Below, in pieces: positions 1 through 6,005 of a stretch of DNA of 8,852 bases. This DNA comes from CAZPBO01 sp964584815 (lineage in GTDB: Bacteria; Planctomycetota; SKW154). The DNA lies in NCBI GenBank assembly GCA_964584815.1, contig CAZPBO010000072.1, positions 1 through 8,852 of the forward strand. Direction: 5' to 3'. Position numbers and translations under genes: made by a program. The notes beneath the pieces were generated by a model. It made no database searches. It was not told where the DNA came from and worked only from the letters and a program-made list of their open reading frames with translations. Position 1 is the stretch's first letter. Every line of letters starts with the position of its first letter.

Positions 1-26
1 TCGGCTGGTAAAGAAGCGGTTGTGTT

Positions 27-54
27 TTGTAGGAACACCAAATGTCTGTATAAT
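27..54 (+). promoter_or_regulatory. candidate sigma70-type promoter of the mutase run
   Basis: A perfect TATAAT lies at 49-54. A partial -35 match, TTGTAG, lies at 27-32 with a 16 nt spacer. Transcription would start near 61, leaving a leader of about 19 nt before the ATG at 80, which fits that ATG rather than the TTG at 20. Only three of six -35 positions match the consensus, and such boxes arise by chance, so this is tentative. If real, it would drive the five + strand genes as one transcript, because no internal terminator is visible. Confidence 0.35.
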
Positions 55-79
55 TGTTTTGTTGTGGGTGGAAAATGGT

Positions 80-1009
80 ATGGATGTGAAGAAGTTGTTG
101 AAGGGGCTGAGGGAGGGTAAGGTATGGGCGGCGGCGAGGCTCATCTCAATCGTTGAGAACGACTTACCGGGCGCGGAGGAGGTGATGGAAGAGATAACGG
201 GGTTGGTGGGGCATGCGTTGCGTGTGGGTGTGACAGGACCGCCGGGGGTGGGGAAGTCAACGCTTGTAGACTGGATGGCGGGGATATGGCGGCAGCAGGG
301 TAAGACGGTGGGGATAGTGGCGGTGGACCCATCAAGTCCGTTTTCAGGTGGTGCGTTGTTGGGTGATAGGGTTCGGATGCGGAAGGTAGCGCAGGATTCT
401 GGGGTGTTTGTGAGGTCAATGGCGAGCAGGGGCTATTTGGGCGGGTTGAGTGAAGCGGCAGTAGATGCGGCGGATATACTTGATGCGATGGGCAAAGATG
501 TGGTGATAACAGAGACGGTGGGTGTTGGGCAGTCAGAGGTGGATGTGGCGCGGGTGTGTGATGTGTGTGTTTTGGTTTTGAGTCCGGAGTCAGGGGATTC
601 TGTTCAGACGCTGAAGGCGGGTTTGATGGAGATAGCCGATGTTTACTGTGTGAACAAGGCGGACAGGGACGGCGCGGACAGGCTGGTGCGCGAGATAAAG
701 TTTCTGCTTGAGATGCGGGGGGAGGAAGGGGAAAAACCTGTTTTGATGACGGAGGCGTTGAACGGTGTGGGTGTAGAGAAGGTGGTGGATGAGGTGGAGC
801 GTATGTGGGGGAGGGGTAGCCGGCGTAGGGAGGAGATAGCGAGGCGCAAGTTGGAGGCGGCGGTGAAGTCGGAGGTGGAGCGTCGCATTGAGGGGTTGGG
901 GAAGGAAGTTGAACGGTTGACGGGTGAGATAGCGGGTGGTAGGATATCGGCACGGAAAGCGGCGCGTTTGCTTCTACGCAAACTTTCGGAGGCAGGCGAA
1001 GATGGGTGA
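80..1009 (+). CDS. meaB: MeaB/MeaI-type GTPase, chaperone of a B12-dependent acyl-CoA mutase
   Basis: Cytoplasmic SIMIBI-class P-loop GTPase of 309 aa. Family members gate loading of adenosylcobalamin into methylmalonyl- or isobutyryl-CoA mutase and help exchange damaged cofactor. Visible motifs are Walker A GPPGVGKST (53-61), DPSSPFSGGALLGDR (83-97), ETVGVGQSEVDV (145-156), SGDSVQTLKAG (171-181, the switch III area) and the guanine-specificity motif NKAD (192-195). A basic, helical C-terminal arm (about 245-300) corresponds to the family's dimerisation arm. The length is normal for the family. ATG at 80 is chosen because it leaves the short helical N-terminus usual for MeaB and follows a candidate promoter. 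The frame is open back to the window edge, and a TTG at 20 would add 20 atypical hydrophobic residues. The mutase starts inside the end of this gene (8 nt overlap), implying translational coupling. Because the partner looks ICM-like, MeaI may be the more exact name. Confidence 0.93.
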   Translation: MDVKKLLKGLREGKVWAAARLISIVENDLPGAEEVMEEITGLVGHALRVGVTGPPGVGKSTLVDWMAGIWRQQGKTVGIVAVDPSSPFSGGALLGDRVRMRKVAQDSGVFVRSMASRGYLGGLSEAAVDAADILDAMGKDVVITETVGVGQSEVDVARVCDVCVLVLSPESGDSVQTLKAGLMEIADVYCVNKADRDGADRLVREIKFLLEMRGEEGEKPVLMTEALNGVGVEKVVDEVERMWGRGSRRREEIARRKLEAAVKSEVERRIEGLGKEVERLTGEIAGGRISARKAARLLLRKLSEAGEDG

Positions 1010-2726
1010 GGAGAGTCGGCTAAAGCAGTTTAAGGAAGGTCTGGAGCGTGCGAAGTTGTTTTCGGACGAGGCGTTGGGGAAGTTAGCGGCGCGGTTTGAC
1101 GAGTGGCGTAAACGGTTTGAGGGGCAGCCCAAACGCGGCAATGTCGCCTTCATAACGGCAAGCGGAGAAGAACCTCCGCCCATATGCACCCCCTGTGACA
1201 TAGCCGACTTGGATTATCTTGAAGAGTTGGGGCTGCCCGGGGAGTATCCCTTCACACGGGGGATACACGCGACGATGTATCGCGGCAGGCTCTGGACAAT
1301 GCGGCAGTTTTCGGGTTTCGGCACCGCACGCGACACAAACAAACGCTATAAGTTCCTGCTCGCCCACGGACAAACAGGTCTGTCCGTCGCCTTTGATATG
1401 CCCACAATAATGGGGCGCGACTCGGACGACCCGCTTTCTGAAGGCGAGGTTGGGCGTTGCGGAGTCGCCATTGATTCGCTTGCCGATATGGAGGTTCTGT
1501 TTGACGGGATACCTCTTGGTGAGGTGTCAACAAGTATGACGATAAACGGACCTGCGGCGGTGATATGGGCGTTTTATCTGTGCGTGGGGGAAAAGCAGGG
1601 TGTGCCGTTGAAAGACTTGCGCGGCACAATACAGAACGACATCTTGAAGGAATACATAGCGCAGAAATCGTTCATATTCCCACCGGAGCCATCAATGCGG
1701 ATAATAACTGACATATTCGCGTTCGGTTCGCGATTTGTGCCGCAGTGGAACACGATATCCATATCGGGTTATCACATAAGGGAGGCGGGTTCAACGGCGC
1801 TTCAGGAGTTGGCGTTCACTTTGGCGGATGGTTTTGCGTATGTGGAGGCGGGGATAGCGGCGGGGTTGGATGTTGATGAGTTTGCGCCGCGTTTGTCGTT
1901 TTTCTTCAACAGTCACAACGACTTTTTTGAGGAGGTGGCGAAGTTCAGGGCGGCGCGGCGGATATGGGCACGAAGGATGCGCGAAAAATACAAAGCCAAG
2001 AATCCGCGTTCGTGGCTTCTGCGGTTTCATACGCAGACGGCAGGCTGCACTTTGACGGCGCAGCAGCCTGAAAACAACATAGTGAGGGTGGCGTTTCAGG
2101 CGTTGGCGGCTGTTATGGGCGGCACACAATCGCTGCACACAAATTCAATGGATGAAACCTGGGCGTTGCCGACGGAGAAGGCGGTGAAAATCGCGCTGCG
2201 CACGCAGCAGATAATCGCCTATGAGACGGGCGTGGCGAACCTGATAGACCCGCTCGGCGGGGCATACTATGTGGAGTGGCTTACGCGCAAAATGGAAAAA
2301 GACGCCGAAGAATACTTCCGCAAAATTGATGAGATGGGCGGAGTGCTCGCAGCCATTGAGAGAGGATTCTTCCAAAGAGAAATAGCCGAGTCGGCATATC
2401 GCTACCAAAAGGAGATTGAGAGCAAGAGGCGAATAATAGTTGGCGTCAATGAGTATGTAGAAGAGGAGAAACTGGAGATACCGATACTGAAGATAGACCC
2501 GAAAGTTGAAGAGGAACAGATAAGGAGGTTGTCGGAGTTGCGAAGCAGTCGCGACAACAACGCGGTTAAGAAAGCGCTTGATGAGGTGAGGGAAGCGTGC
2601 CGCGACAGGAGCAAGAATCTGATGGTTCCGATAATGAAGGCGGCGCGGTGCTACGCCACCGAAGGCGAGATAATAAACGCTATGCGGGAAGTGTTCGGCT
2701 CATACCGCGAACCGCCAATATTCTGA
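1002..2726 (+). CDS. icmA: acyl-CoA mutase large subunit, isobutyryl-CoA mutase-like (MCM family)
   Basis: 574 aa catalytic (TIM-barrel) subunit of an adenosylcobalamin-dependent carbon-skeleton mutase. Clear family blocks are RGIHATMYRGRLWTMRQFSG (86-105), FDMPTIMGRDSDDP (131-144), SISGYHIREAG (253-263), SLHTNSMDE (377-385) and DPLGGAYYVE (416-425). Against the P. shermanii MCM numbering recalled from the literature, the offset is a constant +14. The catalytic His244 is kept as His258. MCM Tyr89 is Phe103 and MCM Arg207 is Gln221, the pair reported for isobutyryl-CoA mutase. Ala130 sits where 2-hydroxyisobutyryl-CoA mutase has Asp117. The predicted reaction is isobutyryl-CoA to and from n-butyryl-CoA, rather than the succinyl-CoA reaction. 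There is no C-terminal B12-binding DxHxxG domain; the protein ends at the usual YREPPIF, so a separate small subunit is needed and none is in the window. ATG 1002 has GGAGG at 988-992. Automated annotation would probably say methylmalonyl-CoA mutase. Confidence 0.9.
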   Translation: MGEESRLKQFKEGLERAKLFSDEALGKLAARFDEWRKRFEGQPKRGNVAFITASGEEPPPICTPCDIADLDYLEELGLPGEYPFTRGIHATMYRGRLWTMRQFSGFGTARDTNKRYKFLLAHGQTGLSVAFDMPTIMGRDSDDPLSEGEVGRCGVAIDSLADMEVLFDGIPLGEVSTSMTINGPAAVIWAFYLCVGEKQGVPLKDLRGTIQNDILKEYIAQKSFIFPPEPSMRIITDIFAFGSRFVPQWNTISISGYHIREAGSTALQELAFTLADGFAYVEAGIAAGLDVDEFAPRLSFFFNSHNDFFEEVAKFRAARRIWARRMREKYKAKNPRSWLLRFHTQTAGCTLTAQQPENNIVRVAFQALAAVMGGTQSLHTNSMDETWALPTEKAVKIALRTQQIIAYETGVANLIDPLGGAYYVEWLTRKMEKDAEEYFRKIDEMGGVLAAIERGFFQREIAESAYRYQKEIESKRRIIVGVNEYVEEEKLEIPILKIDPKVEEEQIRRLSELRSSRDNNAVKKALDEVREACRDRSKNLMVPIMKAARCYATEGEIINAMREVFGSYREPPIF

Positions 2727-2739
2727 TGGAGGAGAGGCA

Positions 2740-3410
2740 ATGACAAAAAGATGGATTTTGCTTTTGCTTGTTGGGGTTGGTCTTGCTCTGGCGCAGGAAG
2801 CAAAACAACAACCCAACAAAGAGCCGCCGAAAAAGTCCCCCACCCCCAAAAAACTTAAAATCTATGTCGCCATTGACGACTACATAAACGGCAAAAAACT
2901 GACCCGCTTCAAGCCGACACAGTTCATCATATGCGAAGCGCTGCGAATCGCCCAACTCTCAAAAAAGGACGGTTTCATCAAGCAACGGATGAAGATATGG
3001 AAGAAAGAGCGCAAATACCCCAAACTGGATGACAAGGCTCTCTATAAGAANNNNNNNNNNNNNNNNNNNNNNNNNNNNNNNNNNNNNNNNNNNNNNNNNN
3101 NNNNNNNNNNNNNNNNNNNNNNNNNNNNNNNNNNNNNNNNNNNNNNNNNNTTGTGACCTACAACGCCGAATCGGTCAGCGACATAAAGGTTGTGGACAAC
3201 CGCACAAAGAAGGTGGTTGCACATATAGTAAAAAAGCATAAAATGGGTGCGGCGAAGCACAAGGGACAGGGAAAGGCGTATCAGAACGCGATAAAAGCGG
3301 TGGCGGAAGAGGTGACCAAGGAGATATTGGGACTGGAGTTGCTGCGTAAAGGCGCACGCAAATTTGAGGAAAAACCTCCGGTGGAAGTAAAGGAGCAGGA
3401 AAAGAAGTAG
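2740..3410 (+). CDS. secreted Lys-rich protein of unknown function, interrupted by an assembly gap
   Basis: ATG 2740 follows GGAGGAG at 2728-2734, 13 nt after the mutase stop. Residues 1-18 form a signal peptide (MTKR, a Leu/Val core, then ALA before QE). A Lys/Pro-rich linker follows (about 21-38), then a domain starting KIYVAIDDYING (40-51). After 100 N, reading resumes in another frame with VTYNAESVSDIKVVDNRTKK and ends EKK at 3408-3410. I join the halves because both are Lys-rich with similar composition, no other start site is visible, and the N run probably has arbitrary length; if so, the true gap length is 2 modulo 3. The layout (a KIxVAxDxxxNG strand, then xVVDxxTxKVVA and AxxxAVxxVxxEI near the end) faintly recalls CsgG/TolB-like envelope proteins, but I do not recognise the family. 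No lipobox Cys is present, so it is predicted periplasmic or exported. It could instead be two genes meeting inside the gap. Confidence 0.65.
3051..3150. other. assembly gap, 100 N
   Basis: Exactly 100 N inside the secreted protein gene. A round 100 is the usual placeholder for a scaffold gap of unknown size, and the frame change across it supports that reading. Nothing can be said about the missing bases. Confidence 0.98.
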
Positions 3411-3420
3411 GAGAGAAGAT

Positions 3421-3810
3421 ATGGCGGTAAACTGTGCGGAGGCGATGTGGCTTTTGTCACGGAAGTTTGATGACAAAATAACCGAGAAGGACGCCCGCCT
3501 TCTGAATGAGCACATAAAGGCGTGCGAGTCGTGTCGGAAGAAGGTGGTGTGGGTAGCGAAAGCGGACAGGGCGGTCTACGCGGCACTATCAGGACTGTTT
3601 AATCTGCGTGATATGGTGTCAGAATCGGTGGAGGCTGTGCGTCAGCACGAAGTTATAGAACGAGGGGGTCTGCGCCGCTGGCATGTGATTCTGATATGCG
3701 TTATAGTGGCGGCAGTGGTTGTGGGACTAATCCTGTGGCTGCGAGGCGCCAAAGAAAGCGGCTCTTCTAATCAGCAGAAACCGCCGGCATCGGCGCCGAA
3801 GTCACCTTGA
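3421..3810 (+). CDS. membrane-anchored zinc-finger (anti-sigma factor-like) protein
   Basis: 129 aa. The N-terminus carries the zinc-binding pattern of putative zinc-finger/anti-sigma domains (zf-HC2, ZAS type): Cys5, then His31-x3-Cys35-x2-Cys38 in the segment EHIKACESC. In the family this domain binds zinc and often clamps an ECF sigma factor at the inner membrane. A linker (about 40-85) leads to one membrane helix (about 88-107, HVILICVIVAA and following, ending LWL). A short Ser/Pro/Lys tail of about 20 residues is then predicted outside. That tail is too short to be a folded sensor domain. No sigma factor gene lies beside it, so the anti-sigma role is only possible; many zf-HC2 proteins have no known partner. 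ATG 3421 has GGAGAG at 3410-3415, overlapping the preceding stop, and the next gene follows at 11 nt. Confidence 0.82.
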   Translation: MAVNCAEAMWLLSRKFDDKITEKDARLLNEHIKACESCRKKVVWVAKADRAVYAALSGLFNLRDMVSESVEAVRQHEVIERGGLRRWHVILICVIVAAVVVGLILWLRGAKESGSSNQQKPPASAPKSP

Positions 3811-3821
3811 GGAGAATCGTT

Positions 3822-4568
3822 ATGCGCGCCGCGATGCAACTGTCCCTTCTCCTACCTGCTCTCCTTCTTGCGCAAGAAAAGGGTGTCATCTTCGGCATCG
3901 TCGTAGACGAGCGGGACGAGTTGGTGCTTGACTGTAAGGTGAAACTTCTGAAGGTGTCAGGAGGTAAAGAGGAAGTGGTAGAAGAGGTCGCGGTGCGGGG
4001 ACGCCAAGACATCCCTTGTGACGGAACCTTCACCTTTCTGGATGTGCCTGCAGGCAACTACAGTCTGATTGTGGTCGGCAAATACCTAACACAGGTGGAA
4101 AAACCGAAAGTGACTCTGGGAGCGGGACAGTTTCTGTTTGTGGCGTTGCGGGTGAAACGGATAAAGGTGCGACCAGGCACCATCCGTGGTATGGTGCTCA
4201 TCGGAAGAGAGTCGGTTAAGGGTCTGACGGTGCAACTGATGAGGAAAGGCGACAACAAACCGCTTGCCAGCACAGAGACCGACAAAGGCGGTCGCTACGA
4301 GTTCAAGAAAATAGAGCCGGGGCAATATGTGGTGGTGGTGCGCTACAAGGGAACTCGNNNNNNNNNNNNNNNNNNNNNNNNNNNNNNNNNNNNNNNNNNN
4401 NNNNNNNNNNNNNNNNNNNNNNNNNNNNNNNNNNNNNNNNNNNNNNNNNNNNNNNNNACCGTCAGCGCCTCGGCTTCAGGATTTGAAAAAGAGACAAAGA
4501 CGATTCGCATCAGAGAGCGCGGACGCCACAAACTATCCTTCTCCCTCAAGCCCAGAAAACGCCGCTGA
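3822..4568 (+). CDS. secreted protein with carboxypeptidase-regulatory-like repeats, interrupted by an assembly gap
   Basis: ATG 3822 is preceded by AGGAG at 3810-3814; the TTG at 3807 lies upstream of this site and is not favoured. Residues 1-18 are a signal peptide ending LLLAQE, much like the end of the upstream secreted protein's signal. Then come beta-sandwich repeats of the carboxypeptidase regulatory-like type. Domain 1 (about 21-113) has the hallmark DGTFTFLDVPAGNYSLIV (68-85). Domain 2 (from about 119) has GGRYEFKKIEPGQYVVVV (156-173). After the N run, TVSASASGF starts the closing strands of what must be a third copy. These are Ig-like folds common in secreted, surface or outer-membrane proteins; no catalytic domain is visible. 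The frame agrees across the 100 N, though the true gap may be larger. Basic C-terminus PRKRR. Binding or structural role unknown. Last gene of the + strand run. Confidence 0.82.
   Translation: MRAAMQLSLLLPALLLAQEKGVIFGIVVDERDELVLDCKVKLLKVSGGKEEVVEEVAVRGRQDIPCDGTFTFLDVPAGNYSLIVVGKYLTQVEKPKVTLGAGQFLFVALRVKRIKVRPGTIRGMVLIGRESVKGLTVQLMRKGDNKPLASTETDKGGRYEFKKIEPGQYVVVVRYKGTXXXXXXXXXXXXXXXXXXXXXXXXXXXXXXXXXXTVSASASGFEKETKTIRIRERGRHKLSFSLKPRKRR
4358..4457. other. assembly gap, 100 N
   Basis: Exactly 100 N inside the repeat-domain gene. The coding frame matches on both sides (true length 1 modulo 3). Since the flanks correspond to the same late strand in two successive repeat copies, the real missing sequence is probably longer than 100. 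Confidence 0.98.
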
Positions 4569-4573
4569 CCCAA

Positions 4574-5398
4574 TCACTGCGTCAGAATGAAGTGGTAAGG
4601 CGGAGCAACAGGATGGTGTCGCCGCAGTCGGAACGCCATATCCTTGCGCCCTTTGCTTATCAGATTCTCCACTCCCCGAAAACCGAAATAGACATAAATC
4701 GTAACAGTAAAAGCGGTGCGGTCGCTGGTAACAGGAGTGTCGGGTTTGCCGTCACCATTTGTGTCCTTATACGCCTCCATAATTCTTATGGCGTATGAGT
4801 AAGCAGAAAGTGGGTCACGCTTTGCGTCCTCAATCTCCTTCTTTGTGAGCGTGCGCGTGGGGTCATCGGGGTCGCGGTCACCAGGATGCATATTGCGCAC
4901 CCGCCACTGCCACCACCCCAGATGAAAAACACGCTCGGTTTTGGGATGGGTTGTGTCGGGTGTGCCGCTTGCATCGGTCACAAAACCCGCAAAATCGCAC
5001 GATGTGGGGTCCTTAGGGTCGCGGCGGGGAAACATAAAAACCTGCTTGCCCTGTGGCAGGCGAATCCAGTAAGCCGCCGCAGTCTCTATCTTCGGCGGGT
5101 CACCATCCTCATAGGTCATATCCGACGGAAAGTTTCGCCCCTCTTCCTTCAACTCCTCCGCCACCCCAGGTCCCATATAGACAAATCCTTCCTCTGTGCC
5201 AAGATTAAGACGCATTCGTGACATACCCAACTTCAAAGCATCTCTCACCGAGTGGACTATTATGGAAACATAAGTGTTGCGCATCACCTCAACCGCGCGC
5301 TGCTGCCCCAACGGAAACAACGCGAATATCGGCAATATCCCAATGATAAGCACAACCAGCGCCACCAGTATCTCAAGGAGTGTCAAACCACGCCGCAT
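4574..5398 (-). CDS. prepilin/pseudopilin, GspI/PilV-like
   Basis: 274 aa. Class III signal of type IV pilins and type II pseudopilins: a short basic leader MRRG, cleavage after Gly4, then LTLLEILVALVVLIIG with Glu at mature position +5. Mature position +1 is Leu rather than the usual Phe. TLLEILVAL is typical of PilV/GspI minor pilins. The long C-terminal globular part (about 35-274) is larger than most GspI proteins and I do not recognise it. It has a Trp-rich patch GWWQWRV (161-167) and a calcium-loop-like DTNGDGKPD (212-220). The product should be inserted in the inner membrane, cleaved and methylated by a prepilin peptidase, and assembled at a pilus or pseudopilus tip; no such peptidase is in the window. 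ATG 5398 has AGGGGG at 5405-5410 next to the preceding stop. It is last of the four prepilin genes and converges on the + strand run 5 nt away. Confidence 0.85.
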   Translation of the reverse strand: MRRGLTLLEILVALVVLIIGILPIFALFPLGQQRAVEVMRNTYVSIIVHSVRDALKLGMSRMRLNLGTEEGFVYMGPGVAEELKEEGRNFPSDMTYEDGDPPKIETAAAYWIRLPQGKQVFMFPRRDPKDPTSCDFAGFVTDASGTPDTTHPKTERVFHLGWWQWRVRNMHPGDRDPDDPTRTLTKKEIEDAKRDPLSAYSYAIRIMEAYKDTNGDGKPDTPVTSDRTAFTVTIYVYFGFRGVENLISKGRKDMAFRLRRHHPVAPPYHFILTQ

Positions 5399-5408
5399 TT
5401 CTTGCCCC

Positions 5409-5993
5409 CTACTTCTCCCTTACCACCTTCCACTCCGCAGAACCTATCGTGCTCTGGATGTCCACAAGGCACTTCACCTTCTTCTGCCCGTGAAGATATC
5501 CTACTATATCGCCTTTTTGGTTCTGCTCAAAGAGTGTGTGCGAGACATCAGTGTAACGCCCAAAATCAACCGAGCCATCAGGGCGAAAAGCAATTGAATG
5601 GTCAATAGCCACCCGTGACGGCTCTGTGGTCGTCTCGCTCGCATCGTCAAACGGCTCCTTGCCACGATTTATATCCATAAAATAGAGAAGATAATCTACG
5701 CGCTTGGGCAACTCGTGGCGTGCTATGTATGTGTATTTGCCTTGCTTGTGCAAATGCGCGGGGAAATACTCCGCCAACATTATCCGCTTCTTGCCAAATA
5801 TCATACGCACTATGTGACGCCGCGTCGTGGAGAACGACCGCGCCTCCAGCACCGCCGCCTTCACTACCCTCCCCAAACCCTCAAGACTCCTCCGCCGCGC
5901 AAACAGACCGAACGCCGGCACCACCATAAACATCAACACCACTATTATGCTTATCACCACCAGCAACTCTATGAGCGTAAAACCTTTCCGCAT
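5409..5993 (-). CDS. prepilin/pseudopilin, GspH/FimT-like
   Basis: 194 aa. Leader MRKG, then FTLIELLVVISIIVVL with Glu at mature +5, the standard prepilin peptidase recognition and N-terminal helix. The segment after the helix (LGRVVKAAVLEARSFSTTRR, about 40-59) matches the GspH/FimT pattern in which a helix with EARSxA-like residues precedes the beta domain. IAFRPDGSVDF (134-144) matches the F-x-P-D-G strand typical of GspH. The C-terminus AEWKVVREK fits the final strand of that fold. Family role: minor pseudopilin near the tip of a type II secretion pseudopilus or a type IV pilus. ATG 5993 has AGGAGG at 6000-6005, immediately after the stop of the upstream gene (12 nt between). The GspH call rests on short motifs; general prepilin identity is much surer. 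Confidence 0.87.
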   Translation of the reverse strand: MRKGFTLIELLVVISIIVVLMFMVVPAFGLFARRRSLEGLGRVVKAAVLEARSFSTTRRHIVRMIFGKKRIMLAEYFPAHLHKQGKYTYIARHELPKRVDYLLYFMDINRGKEPFDDASETTTEPSRVAIDHSIAFRPDGSVDFGRYTDVSHTLFEQNQKGDIVGYLHGQKKVKCLVDIQSTIGSAEWKVVREK

Positions 5994-6005
5994 CGGCTCC
6001 CTCCT

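Noticed and set aside
22..38. Inverted repeat GTGTT/AACAC around the -35 box as an operator
   Set aside because: Arms of only 5 bases with no extension are expected by chance.
20..79. TTG at 20 as the start of the GTPase gene
   Set aside because: It would add 20 hydrophobic residues not expected in MeaB, and it lies upstream of the candidate promoter's transcription start. ATG 80 fits the family.
141..953. Long open frame (270 codons) on the minus strand opposite the GTPase gene
   Set aside because: It encodes a Pro/Ser/His-rich low-complexity product lying antisense to a gene with clear GTPase motifs. It is a by-product of the purine-rich coding strand.
936..1001. In-frame GTG at 936 as the start of the mutase
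   Set aside because: The extra residues come from the end of the GTPase gene read in another frame. ATG 1002 has a well-placed GGAGG.
1002..2726. 2-Hydroxyisobutyryl-CoA mutase or ethylmalonyl-CoA mutase identity
   Set aside because: HCM has Ile and Asp at the positions that here are Phe103 and Ala130. As a dicarboxylyl-CoA enzyme, ethylmalonyl-CoA mutase is expected to keep an Arg where Gln221 sits.
3153..3410. Separate small gene starting at GTG 3153 just after the first N run
   Set aside because: The GTG sits 3 bases from the gap edge with no visible ribosome binding site. The product better fits the C-terminal part of the interrupted secreted protein.
4565..4585. Inverted repeat CTGAC/GTCAG spanning both convergent stops as a bidirectional terminator
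   Set aside because: The stem is 5 bp with an 11-base loop and has no T-run on either side, so it is too weak.
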